Source: Rhodococcus rhodnii
GTDB taxonomy: Bacteria; Actinomycetota; Actinomycetes; Mycobacteriales; Pseudonocardiaceae
Assembly (NCBI GenBank): GCA_000720375.1
Contig: JOAA01000018.1
Span: 248,001 to 312,000, forward strand
Direction: 5' to 3'
DNA length: 64,000 nt
In this document: piece by piece, positions 17,693 to 26,407 of the stretch
How the letters are laid out: every line of letters starts with the position of its first letter
How positions within the stretch are numbered: the first letter of the stretch is position 1
Position numbers and translations under genes: made by a program
Notes under the pieces: generated by a model
What the model saw: the letters and a program-made list of their open reading frames with translations, nothing else
What the model was told of the DNA's origin: nothing
Databases searched by the model: none

Positions 17693-18142
17693 TCATGCCC
17701 TGGTGAACTCCATGACCCAGTTGGATTCCCAGGTCTTCCCGCCGTCGGCGGAGAATTCCTGTTCCCACCGGGCTGAGGTGGGTGTGATGTCGGACCAGAT
17801 GAAGTGCGCCTTGATCGGTTCGCCGTCGTGTGTGTCATCGCCGTAGAAGTCACCGCGGCCGTCGGTGAAGGTGCCGACGACCGGTGGAAAGAGCACGCCG
17901 GTGCGGCTGTTCGCCCAGTAGATCGACCATTCCTTGCGTTCGAGGTCGAACAGCCGCAAGGTGAAGCCGCGGCTGCCGAGCGTCGGGAAGACGATCTCTT
18001 CGGTGTTGCCGCCGCCGTTGAAGATCGGCCGACAGGTCGTGGTGCCAGGGAAGGTCTCCCACTCGTCGCTGCCGGCGAACAGCGTCCTGAGCCGGCGGTT
18101 GACCACGTTCCACGAGCCGATGAAGAAGTCGAAGTCGTTCAT
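17693..18142 (-). CDS. DUF1579-like lipocalin-type protein
   Basis: The 149-residue protein starts FDFFIGSWNVVNRRLR, the FxxGxW-type opening seen in DUF1579 and related lipocalin-like proteins. It continues with antiparallel strands (LRLFDLERKEWSIYWANS, WEQEFSADGGKTWESNWVMEFTR). It has no signal peptide. It is transcribed divergently from the WYL regulator across a 61-bp gap that contains a perfect palindrome, so it is the likely regulated target of that regulator. The ligand is unknown. Confidence 0.75.
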   Translation of the reverse strand: MNDFDFFIGSWNVVNRRLRTLFAGSDEWETFPGTTTCRPIFNGGGNTEEIVFPTLGSRGFTLRLFDLERKEWSIYWANSRTGVLFPPVVGTFTDGRGDFYGDDTHDGEPIKAHFIWSDITPTSARWEQEFSADGGKTWESNWVMEFTRA

Positions 18143-18166
18143 GCCGCAGATCGTGACGGACTACCC

Positions 18167-18183
18167 CTGACAGCTTCTGTCAG
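18167..18183. promoter_or_regulatory. Palindromic operator for the WYL regulator
   Basis: CTGACAGCTTCTGTCAG is a perfect 17-bp palindrome with a one-base centre in the 61-bp gap between divergent genes. It starts 21 bases before the regulator ATG. Its place and symmetry fit autoregulation plus control of the DUF1579-like gene. Confidence 0.65.
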
Positions 18184-18203
18184 CGGCTGGCAGACTTCCG
18201 ACA

Positions 18204-19190
18204 ATGCGTGCCAGTCGACTGCTGTCACTACTGCTGTTGCTGCAGAACCGGGGACGGATGAGCGCCGCACAACTGGCAGTGGAACTCGGCGTGACAGCCC
18301 GGACGGTCTACCGTGACGTCGAGGCGCTCGCCGCGGCCGGTGTGCCGATCTACGCCGAGCATGGCCCGACCGGCGGATACAAGCTGATGGACGGCTACCG
18401 CACCCGGCTGACCGGACTGACCGCGGACGAGGCCGAATCGCTCTTCCTGACCGGAATGCCGCAACCAGCCGCCGAACTAGGTCTCGGCGCCCAAGTAGCC
18501 GCCGCAGAGCTGAAGCTGATGGCGGCGCTGCCAACCGCATACCGGGATGCGTCGGTTCGTATCCGCCAGCGCTTCCACCTCGACGCCCCAGGTTGGTACC
18601 GGGAGCCCGACACAGTGCCGCACCTGTTGGCGGTCGCCGACGCACTCTGGCAGGACCAGGCCATCGAGGTCCGCTACCGACGCTGGTCGCCCCAACCAGG
18701 CGAGGTGACGCGGCGACTGCACCCACTGGGCCTGGTTCTCAAGGCAGGTGTCTGGTACCTGATCGCGGCCGGACACGGCCAGCCACGCACCTATCGCGTC
18801 TCCGCGATCGTCAGCCTGAAACCGCTGCGGGAACGGTTCCCCCGACCAGACGACTTCAACTTGGCCGAATTCTGGCAAGACCACGTCGAACGCTACGAAC
18901 AACCCGACACCGACGAAGTCGCCACCGTACGCCTCACGCCGCGTGGCGTAACCGCCCTACCCGACGTCCTCGGCCCAAAAGCCGCCCGCCAAGCCTTGAA
19001 TACCCTCACACCCACCAAAGAGGACGGCTGGCACCACGCCACCATCCCAATGGAGAACATCCCCCACACCACCGCACTCCTACTGCGCCTAGGCCCAGAC
19101 GTCCAAGTCCTAGCCCCACCCAACCTGGTAACCCACATAACAGAAACGATCCAAACAATGTCCCGCCTCTACCCACCAGTCACGCCATAA
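18204..19190 (+). CDS. YafY-type HTH/WYL transcriptional regulator
   Basis: The 328-residue protein has an N-terminal HTH_11 domain (LLLLQNRGRMSAAQLAVELGVTARTVYRDVEALAAAGVPI, residues 8-50). The central WYL domain (about 140-210) includes KAGVWYLIAAGHGQPRTYRVSAI, and a WCX-type C-terminal domain follows. WYL proteins sense small ligands or nucleic acids and act as activators or repressors. The final ~60 codons use noticeably more A-ending codons than the start. The gene sits immediately left of the island boundary but belongs to the core chromosome. Confidence 0.92.
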   Translation: MRASRLLSLLLLLQNRGRMSAAQLAVELGVTARTVYRDVEALAAAGVPIYAEHGPTGGYKLMDGYRTRLTGLTADEAESLFLTGMPQPAAELGLGAQVAAAELKLMAALPTAYRDASVRIRQRFHLDAPGWYREPDTVPHLLAVADALWQDQAIEVRYRRWSPQPGEVTRRLHPLGLVLKAGVWYLIAAGHGQPRTYRVSAIVSLKPLRERFPRPDDFNLAEFWQDHVERYEQPDTDEVATVRLTPRGVTALPDVLGPKAARQALNTLTPTKEDGWHHATIPMENIPHTTALLLRLGPDVQVLAPPNLVTHITETIQTMSRLYPPVTP

Positions 19191-19402
19191 GCGGTTGCTG
19201 GCCCAAACGAAAGCGCTGGAAGATACGAAGATCCCCACCCAAGGGCTTCACGGCAATGCCGCCCCCGCCGATCCAAACGCAACGGACCCAGCCCTGGACG
19301 ATGCGAAGCATCCTGCAAAGGGCTTCGCGGCAAAGCCGCGCGGCTAGTCCAAGCGAAAAGCGCCCACCGCTGGAAGGCCCGAAGCCCGCACCGTGGGGGC
19401 GT

Positions 19403-19419
19403 GGGGGGCTCGGCCCCCC
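19403..19419 (+). terminator. G/C-rich hairpin followed by A/T tract
   Basis: GGGGGGC-TCG-GCCCCCC forms a 7-bp stem with a 3-base loop and is followed by AAAATAAT. It is about 210 bases past the WYL gene and could end that transcript or act as a boundary element. Confidence 0.5.
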
Positions 19420-19426
19420 AAAATAA

Positions 19427-19478
19427 TCAAGGACGACCCCGGGGAGCTTGCGAAGCAAGCGATCAGGGTCGTCCTTGA
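19427..19478 (-). terminator. Former tRNA-Arg terminator left of the island
   Basis: TCAAGGACGACCC at 19427-19439 pairs perfectly with GGGTCGTCCTTGA at 19466-19478. It lies just past the 3' end of the truncated tRNA copy, on the strand that tRNA was read from. It was probably the terminator of tRNA-Arg before the island inserted. Confidence 0.6.
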
Positions 19479-19484
19479 GGACGC

Positions 19485-19529
19485 GCGCACCCGAAGGGAT
19501 TCGAACCCCTAACCTTCTGATCCGTAGTC
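19485..19529 (-). repeat. Left attachment site: truncated tRNA-Arg 3' half
   Basis: This 45-bp block is identical to 55753-55797 and spans the anticodon loop to the acceptor end of tRNA-Arg(ACG). The sequence past 19529 no longer matches a tRNA. The base beyond the discriminator here does not encode CCA, unlike the right copy. Confidence 0.92.
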
Positions 19530-19840
19530 CGAAGAAATCCGTCCAGGAGGTCCTTCTCGGTCCAGACCAGTCCGGAAATGGCCAGGTCGGGCCGCCTCAC
19601 TGTCCTTCTCCGTCCTGCCCAATCCGCGCAGGTTCTTTGACGTCCGAACACCCATCGAACACCCCGGAGACCCCTAAGTACGGACCCGATCACAGCCCGC
19701 CGAACGACGGTCGACCGGATCCAGCACCTACAGTCAGTGATCCGCTGCTCCCCGAATCCACCGGCACAGGTTCCCTCGCGGCGCGCGATGCAACTCCCCG
19801 GCACAGTGCCCGAGTGGGAGACACTGCCAGGCCGGATCCG

Positions 19841-20023
19841 GTGAGTTTCCTGCAGTGCGCCGACGCGCCCGCGGTGCTGGACGCCCTGCGCGGAATCACG
19901 CTCAGTCACGATGACCAAGACCTTCTCGAACGCCTGTCGACGTGGGATCCCACCATTCTCGACCCCCTCGCCGGTCTTTTCCGCCGCGTCCGTATCGCCG
20001 ACAACCGGGGGCGCCGGAAATGA
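19841..20023 (+). CDS. Small hypothetical protein at the island left end
   Basis: A 60-residue acidic helical product (FLQCADAPAVLDALRGITLSHDDQDLLERL...) starts at GTG 19841; its TGA overlaps the ATG of the HTH gene. The frame is open further upstream through the att site, but that part is Pro-rich and not convincing. No family is recognised. It probably belongs to the element's plasmid-like operon. Confidence 0.45.
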   Translation: MSFLQCADAPAVLDALRGITLSHDDQDLLERLSTWDPTILDPLAGLFRRVRIADNRGRRK

Positions 20024-20700
20024 GCATCGAAGCGATTAACTGGGCCCTCAACCACGCCCCGATCCCGACGAATAGGAAAAACGCGTCAAGCCTCGCGATC
20101 GTGCTCATCGGATTGGCAAACCACGCCGACTCCGAAGGGCGCAACGCGTTTCCCGCGGTCAAAACCCTGGCCCTATACACCCGCCTGAAAGAACGCGCGG
20201 TCCAATACGCGATACGAGATCTGGAAAACCTCGGCCTCATCACACCATCCGACCCGAAAATCATCGCCGCACACGTCCGGCGCAAAGACCGCCGCCCGAA
20301 CGGTTGGGACCTCGCCATCCACACCACCCACACCTCTATCCACAACCCGGACGACGAGGTGCAGACACTGCACCCCGCTGCGCCCGACGAGGTGCACACA
20401 CGACCGAACGGGGTGCAAACAACAACGTCACGGGGTGCACAGAATGCAGCCGAACCATCCCTTAACCACCCAGGAACCCAACGCGCGCGCGAGCGCGTGC
20501 ACCCGCCCACGCGCACCGCTCGCCCACCAGGCACACCCCCACCCCCGGTCTGCGGGCAATGCGACGCACGCCCCGGCGAGCCCGTAAGTGCCCGCGTCGT
20601 ATGGCTCGACGACGCCCACCACACCTCCCAGCCCTGCCCACGCTGCCACCCCGCCGCTCTCGCAACCGCCCCTGCCTGTGTCGAGGAAGGTCACCGGTGA
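20020..20700 (+). CDS. Helix-turn-helix plasmid/phage-type protein
   Basis: The 226-residue protein has an N-terminal winged-helix domain (residues 1-80: AINWALNHAPIPTNRKNASSLAIVLIGLANHADSEGRNAFPAVKTLALYTRLKERAVQYAIRDLENLGLI). This pattern is common in actinobacterial mobile elements and resembles replication-initiator DNA-binding domains. A disordered linker follows, then a C-terminal zinc-binding CGQCDARPGE...CPRCHPA motif (CxxC...CxxC). Translation is coupled to both neighbours through ATGA and GTGA overlaps. It may serve replication or transfer of the element. Confidence 0.8.
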   Translation: MSIEAINWALNHAPIPTNRKNASSLAIVLIGLANHADSEGRNAFPAVKTLALYTRLKERAVQYAIRDLENLGLITPSDPKIIAAHVRRKDRRPNGWDLAIHTTHTSIHNPDDEVQTLHPAAPDEVHTRPNGVQTTTSRGAQNAAEPSLNHPGTQRARERVHPPTRTARPPGTPPPPVCGQCDARPGEPVSARVVWLDDAHHTSQPCPRCHPAALATAPACVEEGHR

Positions 20701-21792
20701 ACCGAACCGACAACGACGTACTCACCCAGGTACGGGACGCCATCCACGCCGCGACACGCGAAGGTCGCCCCGTGCCCGGGCGCCCCACCCTCATCCGGCT
20801 CACCGGCGCCACCGACCACGCCATCAAGAAGGCCTTGCACATGGTCGCCTCCGAGGAGGAGGCGCAGCCCACCAGTCCGTCGGTCACCACCCAGGCGATC
20901 CCTCGCCATCCCGACGACCCTGGCGTTTCTGGCGACGCCAGCCCGTCAGAACACCGCCACACCGATCCGGCGCTGGCGCCAGCCGCCACCAGCCCATCGC
21001 CAGCTCTCGCCGCACGCGGCGAGATCACCGCCCATGACACGACGCCCCAAAGATCAAGTGGCCTACCTGCTGGCGAACCGCTGGCGGGCACTGGCGACCT
21101 CGCTGGCGACGCCCGCCAGCCTGGCGCCAGCCCGGACGTACTCCTGGCGCCAGCCCTCACCCACCTCGCGCCAGGTGACCACCAAGCCACGGATGGGATG
21201 GCGCCCGACCACAATTCAGCAGCCCCGCTGTCGCCATCGGCCACGGCAGTCGGGGCGGCCGATGATGTCGGTCTGGCGCCAGCTGGCAAGCCACACCGCC
21301 AGGGCTCGCCAGCCGAGCCGGACACTGGCGGCAAACTGGTCGCCTGGACCGGGTTTGTGTTCGGCTCGCTCGTCTCCCGTCGCGGGCAACGTCCTGGCGT
21401 CTCGCATCCCTCCGGCGAACGCCTCATTTGACTGGCAACCGAGTCTGTTCGCGCAAGTCGGGGCCGCCGTCTGGCCCATCACACTCCTGCTGGCCGTCGA
21501 AGCACTCTCACGAGTGAGGTGGCCGTCCGGCGTGCTCTGGAAACTCGCCCGATACGGCGGCGTCGTCGGCGTCGCCCTCGGCTCAGCCGCCATCTCCTAC
21601 GGCCACATCCACACCGTCCTCACCTCCTGGGGCTACGGCCACCTCGCCGCCGCGGTCGGCCCTCTGGTGATCGACGGCTTGATGGTCGTCGCCGGCTTCG
21701 CGCTCCTGGCGACCGCCAAACACCAGGCTGGCGCCAGCCCACCGCCAGCTGGCGACACCGACCACCAACCCCGCGCCGAGATGTCCTTGTGA
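20697..21792 (+). pseudogene. HTH/SpdB-like (DUF2637) transfer protein, interrupted by a +1 frameshift
   Basis: Reading from GTG 20697 gives an N-terminal part with a short HTH-like segment (RLTGATDHAIKKALHM). A long Ala/Pro-rich linker and the start of a membrane domain (GGKLVAWTGFVFGSLVS) follow, then a stop at 21431. The next frame continues the domain exactly: VAGNVLASRIPPANASFDWQPSLFAQVGAAVWPITLLLAVEAL, ISYGHIHTVLTSWGYGHLAAAVGPLVIDGLMVVAGFALLA, ending at 21792. This is the DUF2637/SpdB pattern of spread proteins in actinomycete plasmids. The frames join at the CCC at 21376-21378; removing one C restores a protein of about 364 residues. It may be a mutation, a sequencing error or programmed frameshifting. 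Confidence 0.78.
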
Positions 21793-22135
21793 TCTCAGTG
21801 CACCCCACACGATGACAGCGGTGACCGCGGCGCGCTGGCGTGACAGCCACCAGTCCCACGGGGCAAAGGTGGCGAGGCTGGCGGCGGTCCTGTCGCCAGC
21901 AAACCACCAGCCCTTGATCGCGTAGGCAATGTGGACACCCCTTCGCCACCAGCTGGTGACACCACCCGCCAGCGGCGTCCGATGGCTGGCTTGGCACTGG
22001 CGCCAGCTGGTGGCCCAACTGGCGACGCCTGCGGCGTTGGCGAACATCGGCACCAGCAACACCAGAAGCGATACGCCCACCGTTCGTCGACTACCGCGCC
22101 AGCAGCGCCACAGTCAGCTGGCGAGGTCTCTTCAC
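20930..22135. repeat. Tract dense in TGGCG/CGCCA with CTGGCGCCAG palindromes
   Basis: By hand count more than forty TGGCG or CGCCA words occur in about 1.2 kb. The perfect palindrome CTGGCGCCAG appears at 20973, 21121, 21144, 21273, 21728 and 21997. The tract covers the SpdB-like linker and about 340 bp of the following gene-free stretch (21793-22210), where no convincing gene is seen on either strand. It could be a transfer or replication locus, or a codon-bias effect in the coding part. Confidence 0.7.
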
Positions 22136-22210
22136 CCGGGAGGCTCCACGCCGGAGCGAATCGTGTGAGACGGCCGCCGCTAGGTCTCCCTCAGGCGGTC
22201 GGTCAGCGGA

Positions 22211-23206
22211 TTAGGACGGAGCCGCACAGGGTAACGGGGCAAGATCAGCGAGCGGCATCCAGCCTTGCCCAGTAGGACTGTCCTTGGGCACAAGGACCGC
22301 CTGGTAAGAACCGTGGCCGGTGTCGTGGACAGGGATGTCGATCAGGCGGATCCGATCATCTTTCGCTTTCCATTTCAGGGGTGTGTCGTCTCCGATGTGC
22401 ACCCATACGGGAGACGTTGCGACGATGACCACGGCGCAGCGCTTGTCATTCAGCTGCTTGGCGTCGGTTCTTGCGGTCACGGTTGAGGACGGCACAGAAG
22501 GTGCACCCCCGACGACTGGACCTGGCACGGTAGATCCAGGGGAACCTGACGTGTCTCGCGATGAGCTCCATGTCCAGGCTCCACCGCCTAGCAGGGCAGC
22601 GCCGGCTATCGCGATGGCCAGCTTCTTGGTGTAGTTCTGTAGTCGCCGCTGTGCAGGAGCGTGAGACGGCTCCTCTGGATCCGCGAGCCGCAGAAATGCA
22701 TCTTCTTCATTCACGTGCCGCTGCCCGGGTAACGCCTCTGGTGATTCCACGGGAGGTGCAGCATGTACAGCCGCATCCGTCACATCTCGCTCTGGTTCGA
22801 GGTAAGCCTGTCGGATGACCGGCTGGGGCGCTGGGGGCGGTGGTTCGATTCGTGAGGTCTCGATCGGCACCCGGGATGCGGGCCCTGTGATCAGTGCAGC
22901 CCTTTCTGCGGCGACACGCAGGTCGTCGAGGTTGAATGTATTTCGACCTTGTTCGATCGTGAGTGCAACCATCTGTGGAACAACGGCGTCGAACGCTGCT
23001 TGAGGCCGCTGCCCCTGCAGATAACGACTGAGAGTGGCTTGCGCGCAGTTCACTTTGGCGGCAAGAGCAGACGCGGTGGTCTCCCCCGTGGCCTCCGCCA
23101 GCTTTCGTAACATTGTCGCCCATTGTCTAACTTCCGCCGGTAGGTCGATAGGCAGGTCCTGCAGCTGCATCATCACCGTCGTCTCACTTGTTCCCGGAAT
23201 CGTCAT
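22211..23206 (-). CDS. HTH protein with transmembrane helix and extracellular domain
   Basis: The 331-residue protein has an N-terminal DNA-binding domain (about 25-70: LAEATGETTASALAAKVNCAQATLSRYLQGQR). A Pro-rich linker, a membrane helix (about 193-210: KLAIAIAGAALLGGGAWTW) and an extracellular domain with a conserved Cys and WVHIGDDTPLKWKAKDDRIRL follow. Proteins with an XRE-type head and a surface tail are frequent in actinobacterial mobile elements and look like membrane-bound sensors. The promoter lies in the 230-bp gap to the divergent NLP gene. Function is not established. Confidence 0.75.
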   Translation of the reverse strand: MTIPGTSETTVMMQLQDLPIDLPAEVRQWATMLRKLAEATGETTASALAAKVNCAQATLSRYLQGQRPQAAFDAVVPQMVALTIEQGRNTFNLDDLRVAAERAALITGPASRVPIETSRIEPPPPAPQPVIRQAYLEPERDVTDAAVHAAPPVESPEALPGQRHVNEEDAFLRLADPEEPSHAPAQRRLQNYTKKLAIAIAGAALLGGGAWTWSSSRDTSGSPGSTVPGPVVGGAPSVPSSTVTARTDAKQLNDKRCAVVIVATSPVWVHIGDDTPLKWKAKDDRIRLIDIPVHDTGHGSYQAVLVPKDSPTGQGWMPLADLAPLPCAAPS

Positions 23207-23438
23207 TCCCGCTGGCCAGAGGGGATGGAATATCCGCTCTGTTCCCGAACGCCGGTAAGCCTAGCGGCGCACGACAAGCACTAGGTCTAATGCACACATC
23301 ACCACGCCGAGCAAACGCCCGCGTCCACTCGGACCTTCGACACGAACGTCACCATGACAAACGTTCTCGTAGTCAGATCGCGCTAGGCGCCGGGTCTCGA
23401 CACACGGTAAAGCAACTACATTCAGGAGAGAGGCATAC

Positions 23439-24197
23439 GTGAGAACATCAGCTTTCGGGCGCGTACGGAAATTGTTCCTTCCTTTGGCTGGAACGGCCGT
23501 GTTGATGATAGGACTGGCTCCCCTCGCACATGCCGCCCCGCCCACCGCGTTGCCAGCCAACGCGAGTCCGAACGCAGTCAAGTGGCAGCCGGCATTCGAC
23601 TACGACAAGGACGGCTGCTATCCAACCCCCGCCATCGGGAGGGACGGAACCGTAGCCCCAGGGCTGAAGACCTCGGGAGCCGTGAACGGTAATTGCCGCG
23701 ATCGTTCCGACTTGGACAACACGAACTCGTATGTCCGATCCAAATGCGACAATGGCTGGTGCGCCTACGTCTATGCCCTGTACTTCGAAAAGGATCAAGC
23801 CAGTTTCCTCGGCGGTGGCCATCGCCACGACATCGAGCACGTCGTGGTGTGGGTATGGAAAGACCAGGCGCGCTACGTTTCCGTGTCAGCACACGGCAAA
23901 TACACCACGCGTCCCAGTTCTCAGGTCGCTTGGTCCGGGACGCACGCACGGATCGTCTACCACAAGGGAGTGACTCACAGCTTCCGCTTCGCAGCCGCGG
24001 ACGAGCGACCAGAAAACCACTACGGCGCCTGGCAATATCCAACCCTGGTCGACTGGGACGGCTTGCCACGCCAGATCCGACGCACGTTGGCCAACGCCAA
24101 CTTCGGCGATGCCACCCTCGGTATCAAGGACAGCAGGTTCCGCGGGGAACTGGCAAAGGCAAAGCCAGCAAGGGTCCGCTTCGATCCATCCCTCTGA
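23439..24197 (+). CDS. Secreted Nep1-like protein (NPP1 family cytolysin)
   Basis: The 252-residue protein has a signal peptide with cleavage after HAA (about residue 33). A single NPP1 domain follows, carrying the family heptapeptide as GHRHDIE at 127-133 (consensus GHRHDWE), the NGWCAYVYALYFEKD strand and the DNxxY-like end region. Two N-terminal Cys pairs resemble those of bacterial NLPs. In the family the His/Asp/Glu residues bind a divalent metal and the toxin binds plant sphingolipids; the Trp-to-Ile change is the one deviation. GTG follows AGGAGAGAGG. It is island cargo with its own promoter and may point to plant or soil-eukaryote contact. Confidence 0.92.
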   Translation: MRTSAFGRVRKLFLPLAGTAVLMIGLAPLAHAAPPTALPANASPNAVKWQPAFDYDKDGCYPTPAIGRDGTVAPGLKTSGAVNGNCRDRSDLDNTNSYVRSKCDNGWCAYVYALYFEKDQASFLGGGHRHDIEHVVVWVWKDQARYVSVSAHGKYTTRPSSQVAWSGTHARIVYHKGVTHSFRFAAADERPENHYGAWQYPTLVDWDGLPRQIRRTLANANFGDATLGIKDSRFRGELAKAKPARVRFDPSL

Positions 24198-24669
24198 ACA
24201 CTGCCAACAGCCGGGCCTTGCAAGGCCTAGAACCCATGCCGTTCAGTCAGAACGTTGTGTGAGCACTCAAGGCTGTGACGATGGGCATCGGGGTTCCTGG
24301 CGCGATATCCGCAGGAGCCCCGGTGCCCTTCTATGCCAGAGAGCGACGCTGCGCTGCACGCACCATGATCCACAGACCTCTGCGGATCTCCGGTGGTAGA
24401 GCCGACGATGTTGAGCCAGAGCCGGTTGGCCGTAGTTGTCGATCGTCCGCTCATCAGGAGGACGTTCCCTCGCCCGGCACCGACACGCAGAACGTCTTTC
24501 TATGCCGCTGGTCGCGTGTTGCCGATGCATGCTCATGGCCCTATGATGGCCGTCGCGCTGCGGCTTCGGATGGGGTTGCTCGTGTTCCGGCAACGTCCGA
24601 CGTGGACGGACGCGGTGGTTGGATCGACGGCTCTGTCCTGTCCGGGCGGGACAGCTCGCCGTAAGGGTC
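24198..24669. other. No recognisable gene
   Basis: About 470 bp between convergent genes. Short open frames on both strands show no family pattern, RBS or hydrophobic segment that I can support. Confidence 0.6.
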
Positions 24670-25494
24670 TTACGTGGTGATGAGGGTGGCGGGGAGCCTG
24701 CCGCTGCGGCGGCCCTTGTTGTAGAGGGTGAGCAGTTCGTGCAGCAGGACTGCGCGCAGCGTCTTGGCCGAGCCTTCAGCCTGGCCGCGGCAGGCCGCGA
24801 GCCATCCGGCAGGGCCCTTCTTCAGGCCGCCCATCGCCGCCGCGAGCGCGTCGTGGTCGAGCTCGCGGCCTGTCGTCTCGTCGGTCCAGTGCTTCTCGAC
24901 CAGGAACAGGAACTGCCCGACGGCTTTGAGGATGTTCTGATCCACTGCTTTGGCGTCCTCACGCCCCCACGCTGTGGTGATCACGCGCAGCGTGTCGGCG
25001 ACGAGCGTCTTGCCGTGCCCCTCGTGGAGTCCTTCGCCGGTGTAGTAGACCTTCTCCAGCGCCAGGATGGCCCGGATCTTGCCCTCGCCCAGGCCGACGG
25101 CCCAGCCGTTGGCCCGCACCGCCTCATCGATCGCGACCGCCACCGGCTCGCCCTGGGTCACCCGGACCTTGTGCAGGTCGAGCTTGTTCGCGGCCTCCTG
25201 CTGGTTGAACTGGACGAACAGGCCCGCTTCCTGCTCGAGGGTCAGGCCGGTGTGCAGCTGGCACTGCAGCGGGAAGTCGTCCTTCTCCAGTTCGGAGACG
25301 ATGGTCCAGCGGTGCCACCCGTCGAGGATGACCAGGCTGCCGTCGGGGCGTTCGGAGACCTGCAGGGTGCCCAGGGCCGCGCGGTTGTAGTTGTCGCGGA
25401 TCTTGGCCAGCTTGCTGTGGGTGAGATGGTCGCGCTGGACGCGCGGGTCCACGGTGAGATCACCGGCGCGCACGCGCTTGTTTCGTAGGGCCAT
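24670..25494 (-). CDS. DUF6551-like ParB/Srx-superfamily protein
   Basis: The 274-residue protein opens with a ParB-type core: LTVDPRVQRDHLTHSKLAKIRDNYNRAALGTLQVSERPDGSLVILDGWHRW, where DGWHRW is the ParB/Srx GxHR-like box II. QCQLHTGLTLEQEAGLFVQFN follows, as in DUF6551 proteins of actinophages and integrative elements. The C-terminal half is helical and not recognised. A partition, DNA-nicking or regulatory role is possible. Its ATG lies 35 bases inside the end of the truncated upstream gene, suggesting an operon. Confidence 0.78.
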   Translation of the reverse strand: MALRNKRVRAGDLTVDPRVQRDHLTHSKLAKIRDNYNRAALGTLQVSERPDGSLVILDGWHRWTIVSELEKDDFPLQCQLHTGLTLEQEAGLFVQFNQQEAANKLDLHKVRVTQGEPVAVAIDEAVRANGWAVGLGEGKIRAILALEKVYYTGEGLHEGHGKTLVADTLRVITTAWGREDAKAVDQNILKAVGQFLFLVEKHWTDETTGRELDHDALAAAMGGLKKGPAGWLAACRGQAEGSAKTLRAVLLHELLTLYNKGRRSGRLPATLITT

Positions 25495-25915
25495 GGCGGG
25501 TTGTGCCTCCGACTCGGGATCGGGAGAGGGTGTCAGCGGCCTGCTTGAGCGACACGCTGGTGGCGCGCATCAGACGGATGCACTCGGTGATGTCCTGTTC
25601 GGACATGCCAGTAGTGCTGACCGGGACACCGTGCCGCAGGGCGGCCGCGGTGGTCTGCGCGAACGCGTGGATGCGCAACACCCGCTCATACACCACGGGC
25701 AACCGGACACTGCTGGGCTGGGTGCCGGCCTGGGCGTCGAGTTTCTCGCGCTTCTTCAGTTCGCCGTAGGCCGCGGACACCGTGATGCGGTCGGCCTCGA
25801 TGTCCGCGATCAGCCGCCGGGCGAAGGGGATGCCGGCCAGGGCCTTCTCGTAGACCAGCTTCAGGCGCGACCACTCCCAGAGGGCGATGCCGAACTCGGC
25901 CTGGAGTTGCTCGGG
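25460..25915 (-). pseudogene. Helical DNA-element protein lacking its 5' end
   Basis: From GTG 25780 the frame encodes 106 residues (AAYGELKKREKLDAQAGT...). The same frame stays open and looks coding back to about 25915 (PLPEQLQAEFGIALWEWSRLKLVYEKALAGIPFARRLIADIEADRIT). No start codon with an RBS is found before an in-frame stop. Either the gene lost its beginning by rearrangement or it starts at the internal GTG. It overlaps the DUF6551 gene by 35 bases and was probably its partner. Confidence 0.55.
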
Positions 25916-26407
25916 CAGTGGGGTATCACCATCGTACCCAGAACCCGATCATGCACTGCCGGGTGTATCGCCCACGACCCTCCGAACCGGACTCCCGTGA
26001 CCTCGAACAACACCCCGAAATCCCCGTGAAGTCTCCTCTTTCCCCTTCCGGCAAGACAGGAGTAGGCACCTGGACCGAGTCTGACCCGACACCGCTCTCC
26101 TACCCCAAGTCTCTAGGCAGCCGCGATGCGCACGTTCATCTACGACACATCGGCCGACATCCTCACGTGCCGATGACAGCGTGTTCGCCACTCGTGTGCG
26201 CTCTGTGCCTCCAATGCGTCCAGCCGAGCCGTCAGTCCCTTCACCAACGTCCGCAGCGCCGCATTCTCAGCGGCAAGGGTCCTCGGAGGACGGACGTCGA
26301 TCAGCGGACACTCCACCATGATCACCAAACGGCCACCAGATCGACTGGCCACGCCGTCCGAGGCCTGGCCAGTGATGTTCGAGCCCCTCTGTCCGGGCGC
26401 ACATGCC
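25916..26407. other. Remnant DNA, no supported gene
   Basis: The minus-strand frame 26140-26352 encodes a leucine-rich coiled-coil stretch (LAAENAALRTLVKGLTARLDAL) reminiscent of transposase N-termini, but it has no RBS or partner and I do not call it a gene. Confidence 0.5.

Noticed and set aside
19448..19840. Upstream extension of the first island frame through the att site
   Set aside because: It would translate tRNA and terminator sequence; the Pro-rich product has no support, so the GTG at 19841 was preferred.
20973..22006. Possible CRISPR array from the repeated CTGGCGCCAG motif
   Set aside because: Spacing is irregular, the repeats are only 10 bp, and no cas genes are present anywhere in the window.
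21583..22080. Minus-strand frame with a hydrophobic start (VSLLVLLVPMFANAAGVASW)
   Set aside because: It runs antisense through the conserved SpdB end and lies in the CTGGCG-rich tract; no RBS or family pattern.
26140..26352. Minus-strand coiled-coil frame resembling a transposase N-terminus
   Set aside because: Too short, no RBS, and no adjacent transposase parts.
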